Origin: Rhodospirillaceae bacterium
GTDB taxonomy: Bacteria > Pseudomonadota > Alphaproteobacteria > JAEUKQ01
Assembly (NCBI GenBank): GCA_016722635.1
Contig: JADKIX010000010.1
Location: forward strand, 372,001-436,000
Direction: 5' to 3'
DNA: 64,000 nt
Shown one piece after another: positions 44,549 through 53,467 of this stretch. Made by a program: the position numbers and the translations under genes. The notes under the pieces were generated by a model, which saw only the letters and a list, made by a program, of their open reading frames with translations, searched no databases and was not told the origin of the DNA. Numbering within the stretch: position 1 is the first letter of the stretch; each line of letters opens with the position of its first letter.

Positions 44549-47500
44549 ATGAGCCATTTTATTGATAAATTGACTTTCTTTAAGCGTGAACGAGAGGGTT
44601 TTTCTAACGGCCATGGCGTGATGACTGATGAATCACGGGGGTGGGAACAGGCATATCGTAGCCGTTGGCAACACGACAAAATTGTGCGCTCGACGCATGG
44701 GGTAAACTGTACTGGCTCATGCAGCTGGAAGATCTATGTCAAGAATGGCCTTGTTACGTGGGAAACCCAGCAGACGGATTATCCGCGCACGCGTCCGGAT
44801 ATGCCAAACCACGAGCCGCGAGGGTGCTCTCGTGGCGCGAGCTATTCGTGGTATCTCTACAGCGCCAACCGCCTGAAGTATCCGCTAGTGCGTAGCCGGT
44901 TGCTGAAGGCATGGCGTGCGGCGAAGGCGATTGCGAAAGACCCTGTAAATGCATGGGAATCCATCGTGGTTAACGAAGCTACGCGTAAATCCTACCAGCA
45001 AGTACGTGGTAAAGGCGGCTTTGTGCGTGTCGATTGGGAAGAGGTGAACGAAATCATCGCAGCGGCGAACGTCTATACCGCAAAAAAACACGGTCCAGAC
45101 CGCATCATTGGCTTTTCGCCCATTCCTGCCATGTCGATGGTGTCATATGCGGCGGGTTCCCGCTACCTGTCGCTCATCGGTGGCGTTTGCATGAGTTTTT
45201 ATGACTGGTATTGCGATTTGCCTCCCTCCAGCCCGCAAACATGGGGTGAGCAGACGGATGTTCCAGAATCGGCGGATTGGTATAATTCTAGCTTTATTAT
45301 AGCGTGGGGTTCCAACGTACCCCAAACGCGCACACCAGATGCACACTTCTTCACCGAAGTGCGCTATAAGGGCGCAAAAACTGTGGCAGTTACGCCCGAT
45401 TATTCCGAAGTGGCGAAGCTGGCCGATCTCTGGCTGCACCCGAAACAGGGTACTGATGCTGCGCTCGCGATGGCAATGGGGCATGTCATCATGAAAGAGT
45501 GGCATGTAAAGGGAAAAAGCGACTATTTTGACGATTATTGCCGCCAATACACCGACATGCCGTTCCTTGTGCGGATGGTGAAACGCGGTGATGCACTGGT
45601 ACCAGAACGTATGCTGCGTGCTTCGGATTTTAAGGCGAATCTCAATACCGAGAATAATCCCGATTGGAAACCCGTTGTCATCTGCGGTAAAGAAGAACGT
45701 GTGCGTATTCCTAACGGCACTGTGGGCTCTCGCTGGGGACAAAAAGGAAAATGGAATCTTGAGCAGAAAGATGAAATAACGGGTGAAGAAATATGGCCAT
45801 TGCTGTCGCTCATCGAGCATAGCCAAAAAGAAATAGGCTCAGTGGCATTTCCCTATTTCGGTAATATCGAACACGAACATTTCAACAGCACCGATCATGC
45901 AAGCATCCTTGAGCGTAATGTACCTGTTATAAAGATGAAGCTCAAAGAAGGTGATGCCTATGTTGCCACTGTCTATGATCTTTTCATTGCTAACTATGGT
46001 GTGGATCGTGGACTAGGCGGTGCAAATGTCGCTACATCGTTTGATGACGATACACCATACACCCCTGCTTGGCAGGAGAAAATCACCGGTGTAAAACGTG
46101 AGCATGTGATTAACGTGGCGCGTCAATTTGCTGAGAATGCGCATAAAACGCATGGCAAGTCCATGGTCATTATTGGCGCGGCGATGAACCACTGGTATCA
46201 CATGGACATGAACTACCGTGCTATCATCAATATGCTGGTGATGTGTGGCTGTATCGGCAAATCTGGCGGTGGTTGGGCCCATTATGTCGGCCAGGAAAAA
46301 CTGCGTCCCCAAACCGGCTGGGTGCCACTGGCCTTTGCAACCGATTGGAACCGTCCGCCACGCCAACAGAATTCGACTTCATTCTTTTATGCCCATACCG
46401 ATCAGTGGCGCTACGAGCGGCTGAAGATGGAAGAAATCCTATCGCCACTGGAAGACAACCCAGAATGGAAAGAGCTTTCGTTTATCGACTGCAACGTAAA
46501 GTCTGAACGAATGGGGTGGTTACCATCTGCACCGCAGTTGGAGCGAAATCCGCTGGAAATTGGTGCTATCATCAAAAAATCAGGCAAGAATGTTGGCGAG
46601 GCCGTGGCGGAAGGGCTGAAGTCAGGCGATCTAAAACTCTCCTGCAATGACCCCGATGCACCCGCCAACTGGCCACGCAATATGTTTGTCTGGCGTTCGA
46701 ATATCCTTGGCTCCAGTGGTAAAGGGCATGAGTATTTCCTGAAGCATTTGCTGGGCACCAGTCATGGTGTGCAAGGTGTTGACCTGGGCAAGTTTGGCGG
46801 CACCAAACCGAAAGATGTCGTATGGCACGAGACCGCACCGGAAGGCAAGCTGGATTTGCTGGTAACGCTTGATTTCCGTATGTCTACCACCTGTATGTAT
46901 TCCGATATCGTGTTGCCAACCGCAACATGGTATGAGAAGAACGACCTGAACACCTCGGACATGCACCCATTCATCCACCCGCTCTCGGCGGCAGTTGATC
47001 CGGCGTGGGAATCGCGCAGCGACTGGGATATTTACAAAGGTATTGCCAAGAAATTCTCGGAAGTCTGTGTTGGGCATTTAGGTGTGGAGCAAGATGTGGT
47101 GCTGAACCCCATCAAGCATGATACCGCAAATGAGCTGGCACAGGGCATGGGTGTTTTAGACTGGAAGAAAGGAGAGTGCCAACCTATCCCCGGAAAAACC
47201 ATGCCAAGTGTAACGCTGGTGGAACGGAATTACCCCAATACCTACAAGAAATTTACTTCGTTAGGGCCGTTGCTTTCTAAACTTGGTAATGGTGGCAAGG
47301 GTATATCATGGAATACGGAAGATGAATTGAAGCTTTTAGGAGAACTGAATTATATTGTCACGGAGGATGGGATTAGCAAAGGGTTGCCGAAGATTGAATC
47401 CGCTATTGATGCGGCGGAGGTGATATTGTCACTTGCTCCGGAAACCAATGGACATGTGGCGGTGAAGGCTTGGAAGGCGCTGAGTGAAGCCACAGGCCGC

Positions 47501-48325
47501 GAACATGCCCACCTTGCCGATACACGTGAGGATGAAAAAATCCGCTTCCGCGATGTGCAGGCTCAGCCGCGCAAAATTATTTCTTCACCTATATGGAGCG
47601 GCATTGAGTCCGAGCATGTCAGCTACACGGCAGGTTATACCAACGTACATGAGCTAATTCCGTGGCGTACCCTCACGGGGCGCCAGCAGCTTTATCAGGA
47701 TCATTCTTGGATGCGCGCATTCGGTGAATCGCTGTGCGTGTATAAGCCGCCGGTAGACATGAAAACCACCGAAAGCGTGATCGAGAAATTTGCTAAAGGC
47801 CGCAAACAGGTGTTGCTGAACTTCATTACCCCCCACCAGAAATGGGGCATTCACTCGACCTATACCGATAATCTGCTGATGCTCACGCTCTCGCGTGGTG
47901 GGCCGATTGTCTGGATTTCAGAGAAAGACGCGCTCAAGATCGGCGTGGTTGATAACGATTGGGTTGAGGCGTACAACACCAACGGCGCACTGACTGCGCG
48001 GGCAGTGGTCAGCCAGCGTGTGCCGGAAGGTATGATCATGATGTATCACGCACAGGAGAAAATCGTTAACGTTCCTGGCAGTGAAATCACTGGCATGCGC
48101 GGCGGGATTCATAATTCCGTCACACGAACGGTGCTGAAGCCCACCCACATGATTGGTGGTTATGCCCAGCTTGCCTATGATTTTAACTACTATGGCACGG
48201 TTGGCTGTAACCGCGATGAGTTTATTATCCTTCGTAAAATGGAGAAAATAGACTGGATGAACGAAGATAATTATGGCGCAGCTTTGGGCGGTGAAATGCC
48301 TCAGCTGGAACCGGCAGTGAAATAG
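44549..48325 (+). CDS. narG: respiratory nitrate reductase, alpha subunit
   Basis: Mo-bisMGD catalytic subunit facing the cytoplasm; reduces nitrate to nitrite. 1258 residues. The N-terminal [4Fe-4S] ligands are His50, Cys54, Cys58 and Cys93 (STHGVNCTGSCSW and EPRGCSRGA), and the molybdenum-ligating Asp is Asp223 in YDWYCDLPPSSPQTWG. Later motifs include NHWYHMDMNYRAI and TTCMYSDIVLPTATWYEKND. AAGGAG lies before the ATG. It is complete with no frame breaks, unlike the Mo-cofactor genes to its left. Confidence 0.97.
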   Translation: MSHFIDKLTFFKREREGFSNGHGVMTDESRGWEQAYRSRWQHDKIVRSTHGVNCTGSCSWKIYVKNGLVTWETQQTDYPRTRPDMPNHEPRGCSRGASYSWYLYSANRLKYPLVRSRLLKAWRAAKAIAKDPVNAWESIVVNEATRKSYQQVRGKGGFVRVDWEEVNEIIAAANVYTAKKHGPDRIIGFSPIPAMSMVSYAAGSRYLSLIGGVCMSFYDWYCDLPPSSPQTWGEQTDVPESADWYNSSFIIAWGSNVPQTRTPDAHFFTEVRYKGAKTVAVTPDYSEVAKLADLWLHPKQGTDAALAMAMGHVIMKEWHVKGKSDYFDDYCRQYTDMPFLVRMVKRGDALVPERMLRASDFKANLNTENNPDWKPVVICGKEERVRIPNGTVGSRWGQKGKWNLEQKDEITGEEIWPLLSLIEHSQKEIGSVAFPYFGNIEHEHFNSTDHASILERNVPVIKMKLKEGDAYVATVYDLFIANYGVDRGLGGANVATSFDDDTPYTPAWQEKITGVKREHVINVARQFAENAHKTHGKSMVIIGAAMNHWYHMDMNYRAIINMLVMCGCIGKSGGGWAHYVGQEKLRPQTGWVPLAFATDWNRPPRQQNSTSFFYAHTDQWRYERLKMEEILSPLEDNPEWKELSFIDCNVKSERMGWLPSAPQLERNPLEIGAIIKKSGKNVGEAVAEGLKSGDLKLSCNDPDAPANWPRNMFVWRSNILGSSGKGHEYFLKHLLGTSHGVQGVDLGKFGGTKPKDVVWHETAPEGKLDLLVTLDFRMSTTCMYSDIVLPTATWYEKNDLNTSDMHPFIHPLSAAVDPAWESRSDWDIYKGIAKKFSEVCVGHLGVEQDVVLNPIKHDTANELAQGMGVLDWKKGECQPIPGKTMPSVTLVERNYPNTYKKFTSLGPLLSKLGNGGKGISWNTEDELKLLGELNYIVTEDGISKGLPKIESAIDAAEVILSLAPETNGHVAVKAWKALSEATGREHAHLADTREDEKIRFRDVQAQPRKIISSPIWSGIESEHVSYTAGYTNVHELIPWRTLTGRQQLYQDHSWMRAFGESLCVYKPPVDMKTTESVIEKFAKGRKQVLLNFITPHQKWGIHSTYTDNLLMLTLSRGGPIVWISEKDALKIGVVDNDWVEAYNTNGALTARAVVSQRVPEGMIMMYHAQEKIVNVPGSEITGMRGGIHNSVTRTVLKPTHMIGGYAQLAYDFNYYGTVGCNRDEFIILRKMEKIDWMNEDNYGAALGGEMPQLEPAVK

Positions 48326-48335
48326 GGGAAATACC

Positions 48336-49862
48336 ATGAAAGTACGCGCTCAAATCGGAAAAGTTCTTAATCTTGACAAATGCATTGGGTGCCATACTTG
48401 TTCGGTGACGTGCAAGAATGTATGGACATCCCGCCGGGGTGTAGAATACGCCTGGTTCAACAATGTTGAAACCAAGCCGGGTATTGGTTATCCTAAAGAC
48501 TGGGAAAATCAAAATCGCTGGAATGGTGGCTGGGAACGCAAGAAAAACGGCAAAATCCACCCCAAACAGGGCGGAAAGTGGCGTACATTGGCTAATATCT
48601 TCGCCAACCCGAACTTGCCATCGATTGATGATTATTACGAGCCGTTTACCTTCGATTACGAGCATCTGCACAAATCGCCAGAAGCCAAAACCATGCCTAC
48701 CGCGCGCCCAGTTTCCGTTATCACGGGCAAGAAAATGGACAAAATTGTCGGTGGGCCAAACTGGGAGGAAATCTTAGGCGGTGAATTCGAGCATCGCAGC
48801 AAGGATTACAATTTCGAGAATATCCAGAAGGAAATGTATGGCCAGTTCGAAAACACCTTCATGATGTATCTCCCGCGCCTGTGCGAACACTGCTTAAACC
48901 CGTCTTGTGTTGCGGCTTGCCCAAGCGGTGCTATCTACAAGCGCGAAGAAGACGGCATTGTCCTCATTGATCAAGATAAATGCCGTGGCTGGCGCATGTG
49001 CGTATCGGCCTGCCCTTACAAAAAAATATATTTCAATTGGGAGTCGGGCAAATCCGAAAAATGCACATTCTGCTATCCACGCATCGAAAATGGTGAGCCG
49101 ACGGTATGCTCAGAAACCTGCGTTGGGCGTATCCGTTATCTCGGTGTACTGCTTTATGATGCTGATAAAATTGAGTTGGCAGCTTCGATCGAAGCTGAAC
49201 AGGATTTGTACCATGCTCAGCTCAATATGTTTCTTGACCCAAACGATCCAGAAGTTATCAAGGCGGCGCGCGCGGAAGGCATCCCGGAAAATTGGCTAGA
49301 GGCTGCCAAAAAGTCACCGGTCTACAAGATGGTGATGGAGTGGAAAGTGGCTTTCCCCCTGCATCCTGAGTACCGCACCTTGCCCATGGTGTGGTATATA
49401 CCGCCGCTCTCACCCATCCAAAATGCTGCGGAAAGTGGTGATATGGGTATGAATGGCGTCATTCCTGATGTTAAAAGCCTGCGCATCCCGCTTGCCTATC
49501 TTGCCAACCTGTTGACGGCGGGCGAAGAAAAACCAGTGCAGATAGCACTAGAACGTATGCTGGCCATGCGGGCCTTTATGCGCGGTAAATATGTTGATGG
49601 TGTTCTTAATACCCAAATATTGGAGCAAACGGGCTTAACTCAAACGATGGTTGAGGAAATGTACCGCTACATGGCCATCGCCAACTACGAAGACCGTTTT
49701 GTGATTCCTAGTTCACATCGGGAATATGCTGAACAAGCCTTTGATATGCGCTCCAGTTGCGGATTTTCCTTTGGTAATGGGTGTGCGGGTGGTAACAGCG
49801 AGGCCAACCTATTTGGCAAACCCAAACGCAAAAATCTGTTCGGAGGCGCTCATGCATCTTAA
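48336..49862 (+). CDS. narH: respiratory nitrate reductase, beta subunit
   Basis: Carries four Fe-S clusters linking NarI heme to NarG. 508 residues. The first cluster motif uses Cys16, 19, 22 and 26 (DKCIGCHTCSVTCKNVW). The others are CEHCLNPSCVAACPSGAIY, CRGWRMCVSACPY (Trp in place of Cys, giving the [3Fe-4S] cluster) and EKCTFCYPR with CSETCVGRIRYLG. It starts ten bases after narG and ends overlapping narJ by 11 bases. Confidence 0.97.
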   Translation: MKVRAQIGKVLNLDKCIGCHTCSVTCKNVWTSRRGVEYAWFNNVETKPGIGYPKDWENQNRWNGGWERKKNGKIHPKQGGKWRTLANIFANPNLPSIDDYYEPFTFDYEHLHKSPEAKTMPTARPVSVITGKKMDKIVGGPNWEEILGGEFEHRSKDYNFENIQKEMYGQFENTFMMYLPRLCEHCLNPSCVAACPSGAIYKREEDGIVLIDQDKCRGWRMCVSACPYKKIYFNWESGKSEKCTFCYPRIENGEPTVCSETCVGRIRYLGVLLYDADKIELAASIEAEQDLYHAQLNMFLDPNDPEVIKAARAEGIPENWLEAAKKSPVYKMVMEWKVAFPLHPEYRTLPMVWYIPPLSPIQNAAESGDMGMNGVIPDVKSLRIPLAYLANLLTAGEEKPVQIALERMLAMRAFMRGKYVDGVLNTQILEQTGLTQTMVEEMYRYMAIANYEDRFVIPSSHREYAEQAFDMRSSCGFSFGNGCAGGNSEANLFGKPKRKNLFGGAHAS

Positions 49863-50580
49863 TCAATACAAAACGTTCAAAGCGTTGGGCATCCTTCTTT
49901 GGTATCCAGATGAGAAGTGGTTGCGGGGTATTGATAGCTTATGCAATCTTATTGAACAGGAAAAATTAGTGAATGATGAAGATGTGAAAGCGATTCGTGC
50001 CTTTGCTAGCCAGTTGCGTATCCAAGATATTTTTGACGTGCAAGAAGCCTATGTGGACACGTTTGACCGTTTGCGCTCACTTTCGCTCCACCTTTTTGAA
50101 CATGTTCATGGCGAGTCACGTGATCGTGGGCAGGCCATGGTAGACTTAGCTGAAATTTACAAAAAACAGGGATTTTCGCTCGCTAAAAACGAGTTGCCGG
50201 ATTACCTACCGGTGTTTTTGGAATATCTCTCCTCTCTCCCAAAAAAAGAGGCGTTAGAGATGCTTGCTGATCCATCGCATGTGCTAGTAGCACTTGGTAA
50301 ACGCCTGGCCGAACGTGGCAGCCCCTACAGCGCAGTTTTTAATTGCCTGATCCGGCTGGCTGGTCGGGTGCCTGAAGAAGTTTCTGGCGTTGTGGTTGCC
50401 ACGCCGCTGTCTTTCATACAGTTGGATAAAGATTGGGAAGAAAAAACGGTTGATTTTCTCGGTGCGGAAGCCCCGAAAGCAGCCAGTTGTGGCAGTGGTG
50501 GATGCGGCGGATGTAGTTGCGCACCAGAAAAGTCACCAGGAAATACCTTAGAAAAAATGACGCAAGGAGCAAGGACATGA
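49852..50580 (+). CDS. narJ: nitrate reductase assembly chaperone NarJ
   Basis: Redox-enzyme maturation chaperone needed for Mo-cofactor insertion into NarG. 242 residues from the ATG at 49852, with CGGAGG upstream inside the narH end. Seen: FKALGILLWYPDE, SLHLFEHVHGESRDRGQAMVDL in part, LPDYLPVFLEYLSSL, and a C-terminal Cys/Gly-rich tail CGSGGCGGCSCAPE that could bind metal. Its stop overlaps the narI start (ATGA). Confidence 0.93.
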   Translation: MHLNQYKTFKALGILLWYPDEKWLRGIDSLCNLIEQEKLVNDEDVKAIRAFASQLRIQDIFDVQEAYVDTFDRLRSLSLHLFEHVHGESRDRGQAMVDLAEIYKKQGFSLAKNELPDYLPVFLEYLSSLPKKEALEMLADPSHVLVALGKRLAERGSPYSAVFNCLIRLAGRVPEEVSGVVVATPLSFIQLDKDWEEKTVDFLGAEAPKAASCGSGGCGGCSCAPEKSPGNTLEKMTQGART

Positions 50581-51266
50581 CCGATTATTACTATTCCTTT
50601 TTCTTCGGCACGTATCCATATATATGCCTAACCGTTTTTGTATTGGGTACATTGGTTCGTTATGATCGCGAACAATATAGCTGGCGTGCCTCCTCCAGTC
50701 AGTTGCTGGCCGATAAAGGGTTAAGGCTGGGCAATATTATGCTCCATATCGGCGTGATTTTTATTTTCTTCGGCCATCTGGTGGGGTTGCTTACACCCCA
50801 CGTTGTCTATGAGCAGTTTGTTACAGCAGAGCAAAAACAGTTATTGGCGATTATAGCCGGTGGGATTGCTGGAGCAATTGGTTTTATCGGACTTACGATC
50901 CTGGTTTTCCGCCGTCTGTTTGTGGTAAGAATTCGTGCCACCAGTTCTAAAAGCGACATAGCTGTGCTGCTGATATTATGGGTGCAGATTACGCTGGGGA
51001 TGGTGACAATCCCCTTTTCCTTGTCGCATCAGGATGCTGCGATCATGCTAAAGCTTTCCGAGTGGGCGCAACATGTGATGACCTTCCGCGGGGGTGCATC
51101 GGACTACGTTGTGGGCATGGACTGGCCGTTCCAGGTGCATTTGATTCTAGGTATGACCATCTTCCTGCTGTTTCCCTTCACGCGCTTGGTACATATGCTG
51201 AGCGTGCCGGTGAAATATATAGGCAGGCCATACCAAATCGTACGTAACCGCAAGGCCAGGAAATAA
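50577..51266 (+). CDS. narI: respiratory nitrate reductase, gamma subunit (cytochrome b)
   Basis: Membrane di-heme cytochrome b that oxidises quinol and feeds NarH. 229 residues, five helices. Heme ligands align well with E. coli: His57 and His67 (MLHIGVIFIFFGHLVG), His188 and His206 (QVHLILGMTIFLL, RLVHMLS). The start is the ATG in the ATGA overlap with narJ; AAGGA lies just upstream. FSLSHQD and the GGASDYVVGMDWPFQ region are typical. Confidence 0.96.
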   Translation: MTDYYYSFFFGTYPYICLTVFVLGTLVRYDREQYSWRASSSQLLADKGLRLGNIMLHIGVIFIFFGHLVGLLTPHVVYEQFVTAEQKQLLAIIAGGIAGAIGFIGLTILVFRRLFVVRIRATSSKSDIAVLLILWVQITLGMVTIPFSLSHQDAAIMLKLSEWAQHVMTFRGGASDYVVGMDWPFQVHLILGMTIFLLFPFTRLVHMLSVPVKYIGRPYQIVRNRKARK

Positions 51267-51268
51267 TC

Positions 51269-52300
51269 ATGTTAAAAAAAATAAAAGCATGGGAGTGGGT
51301 TTTACCCTTGATGCTGCTTGCGGCATGCCAGGGATCAACAACGGTAAAGATGCCAAATCCAGTACCATCTTTCATTACAGCAGACGAGTCAGGAAAGACT
51401 TTAACCATAGTGCATTCTGACGGCGTGCATCAAACTATTGCATTACCCATGGCGCCTCATAATGTTCAAGTAAGCACAGACGGAAAATGGGTGCTTGTAA
51501 CTGGCATGGAGGTAAAGGATCATCAGCAGGATTCCCAGGTGATGCGGGGGATGTTGGTGATAATAAAAGCGGATCCTTTGAACAAAAAAACGTTGCGTGC
51601 TATCTCTTTGGGCGAACATCTGGCACATGTCGTTACGGATGTCAGTGGAAAAACTGCTTATGTCACGGACTCAGCCAGCAATCGTGTGGCAGTTGTTGAT
51701 ATTATATCTGGGAAAGTAAAGGATTGGATTAGTGTCGGGATTTTTCCGCATGGCATTCGCCTAAATCCTGTCCGCGGGGAATTTTATACAGCAAATTTGA
51801 AAGACGGTACCATTTCGATTGTGAATATTGTTAGCAACAAGGAGGAGAAACGGATACCCGTAGGCGGCATGCCTACCCAGGTGGCCGTGTCGCCGGATGG
51901 CAGAAAAATTTACGTGACGCTGGCGGCAGACAACGTCGTTGGCGTTGTGGATGTAGCGCAGCGCCGCAAGATCAAAACCATTCCGGTGGGGGGTACACCT
52001 GCACAGATATATGTTGACCCGTTGGGAAGGTATGCGTATGTCGCCAACCAGGGTGACAAAAACCACCCCGGCAATACGGTCTCTATCGTCGATATATCAT
52101 CTGATAAAGTAATCAAAACCATCCGTACTGGCCGCATGCCCCACGGTATTGTTGCAAGTGCGGATGGACGTTTTATCTATATTACGAATATGGGTGATAA
52201 TACTGTGTCGCAGATAGATACGGGCAGTTTTACTATTCTGAACAACTTCGGTGTTGGTAAATCACCTAATGGCATCACACTTATCGAAGGGAATCACTAA
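51269..52300 (+). CDS. YVTN-type beta-propeller lipoprotein in nar operon
   Basis: 343 residues with a lipoprotein signal (VLPLMLLAAC), then repeated propeller blades: KTAYVTDSASNRVAVVDI, GEFYTANLKDGTISIVNI, RKIYVTLAADNVVGVVDV, RYAYVANQGD...NTVSIVDI and RFIYITNMGDNTVSQID. No heme-binding CxxCH is present, so it is not a cytochrome cd1 itself, though the propeller resembles that of NirF/NirN-type and YncE proteins. It starts two bases after narI and ends two before the next gene, so it is clearly in the operon. Its role is unknown. Confidence 0.8.
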   Translation: MLKKIKAWEWVLPLMLLAACQGSTTVKMPNPVPSFITADESGKTLTIVHSDGVHQTIALPMAPHNVQVSTDGKWVLVTGMEVKDHQQDSQVMRGMLVIIKADPLNKKTLRAISLGEHLAHVVTDVSGKTAYVTDSASNRVAVVDIISGKVKDWISVGIFPHGIRLNPVRGEFYTANLKDGTISIVNIVSNKEEKRIPVGGMPTQVAVSPDGRKIYVTLAADNVVGVVDVAQRRKIKTIPVGGTPAQIYVDPLGRYAYVANQGDKNHPGNTVSIVDISSDKVIKTIRTGRMPHGIVASADGRFIYITNMGDNTVSQIDTGSFTILNNFGVGKSPNGITLIEGNH

Positions 52301-52302
52301 CC

Positions 52303-52773
52303 ATGCCAGTGATTGTCAATAATACGGAGATTACGGATGATTCGATATTCGCAGAAATGCAGTATCATCCAGCATCTTCGGTGGAGGAAGCACAATATAA
52401 AGCTGCGGTTGCACTTACTATTCGGGAGTTGCTATTACAGGAAGCCACCCGCTTGGGCATCGTTGCGCCCGTTGATACTTCTACCCAAGAAATGCAAGAG
52501 GATTTTAAAATAAGCAGGTTACTTGAACAGGAAGTCGTGACACCAGAACCGGACGAGGTTTTCTGCCAACACTATTACAGCCGCAATCAAAAAAAATTTC
52601 ATGATAGCGAAGGTAAGTCCGTGCCGTTTGAATATGTTAAAACACCAATAGCGGACTATTTGAAAGAAGTGTCCTGGCAAACGGCGGTGAAACAATATAT
52701 TAAGATCCTTGCTGGAAGATCCAGCATAGCTGGCATCCATTTGGAAAGCACCGATAGTCCACTGGTGCAGTAG
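52303..52773 (+). CDS. nar-associated SurA/NifM-like protein lacking the parvulin domain
   Basis: 156 residues. The N-terminal part (VIVNNTEITDDSIFAEMQYHPA then ALTIRELLLQEATRLGI, and EVVTPEPDEVFCQHYYSRNQKKF) and the C-terminal part (VPFEYVKTPIADYLKE, AVKQYIKILAGRSSIAGI) match the two ends of the peptidylprolyl isomerases often found after narI. Those are ~250-270 residues with a PpiC core between; here KKFHDSEGKSVPFEYV joins the ends directly. It keeps the chaperone arms but should lack isomerase activity. It is the last gene of the operon. Confidence 0.72.
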   Translation: MPVIVNNTEITDDSIFAEMQYHPASSVEEAQYKAAVALTIRELLLQEATRLGIVAPVDTSTQEMQEDFKISRLLEQEVVTPEPDEVFCQHYYSRNQKKFHDSEGKSVPFEYVKTPIADYLKEVSWQTAVKQYIKILAGRSSIAGIHLESTDSPLVQ

Positions 52774-52866
52774 CAAGGGCGGGCTAATTTTAGATCGTAG
52801 CCTAAGCGGATGCTGTTTAAACGCGCTCCTTTAAGCATAAGGGGCTGGCCTAGATAAATATATTCC

Positions 52867-52880
52867 TGATTTAGGCCATC
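52867..52880 (+). repeat. right copy of 14-bp direct repeat flanking nitrate island
   Basis: TGATTTAGGCCATC, identical to 32735-32748. It lies 94 bases after the last nar-operon gene and 62 before the SMR gene. GGCCTA at 52847-52852 is also inverted relative to TAGGCC within the repeat, forming a short imperfect palindrome. Confidence 0.7.
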
Positions 52881-52941
52881 AAAGGATGGTTGATTAAAAT
52901 ATCGGTGTCGTCTATCTTGGTCGCGGAAAAAGGGTCAGACC

Positions 52942-53274
52942 ATGGTTTATCTTTATTTATGCCTATCCATTATTGCGGAGGTTATCGGTACGGCGGCGTT
53001 AAACGCATCCGAACAATTTACGAAACCTATCCCCATTATCATTACAATTGTTAGTTACGGGGTCACTTTTGTTTTTCTTTCCCTGGTTTTAAAAACGATG
53101 TCGATGGGAACGGTTTATGGGATATGGGGTGGTTTGGGAATTGTTCTCGTGACCTTGGTTGGGTATGTTTGGTTTGATCAGAAAATTGATCTGGCCGCAG
53201 CTATCGGATTGGGGCTGATTATCGTGGGGGTGGTGATTATCAATTTGTTTTCAAAAACCCTTATGCGTTTTTAA
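52942..53274 (+). CDS. SMR-family multidrug efflux protein
   Basis: 110 residues in four helices, the standard small multidrug resistance size. The conserved Glu is in IIAEVIGTAALNASEQF (Glu13), and GIWGGLGIVLVTLVGYVWF and the last-helix GLGLIIVGVVIINL are typical of EmrE/QacE. Such dimers exchange protons for quaternary ammonium cations or guanidinium. It is the first backbone gene to the right of the nitrate island. Confidence 0.9.
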   Translation: MVYLYLCLSIIAEVIGTAALNASEQFTKPIPIIITIVSYGVTFVFLSLVLKTMSMGTVYGIWGGLGIVLVTLVGYVWFDQKIDLAAAIGLGLIIVGVVIINLFSKTLMRF

Positions 53275-53467
53275 GCCCTTATATTGCAACGAACCGGTGT
53301 AAAATGATGGGGATTTACTTTTCAATTCATGGGTTACATGAGAAAGTTTTTTTAGTTTTTGCCTATTTTAATATATTCCTTATTATTAAGTAGCAGATAT
53401 TTTTGATGATAGCGTTCAGGCAAACCGGTTACTGTGAAATAGTTGCAATTGAATATTCCAGGGAATC

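Noticed and set aside
44754..48671. Many long open frames antisense to narG and narH
   Set aside because: They are shadows of the GC-richer nar genes; none has a recognisable motif or ribosome site, and NarG/NarH are complete with all ligands.
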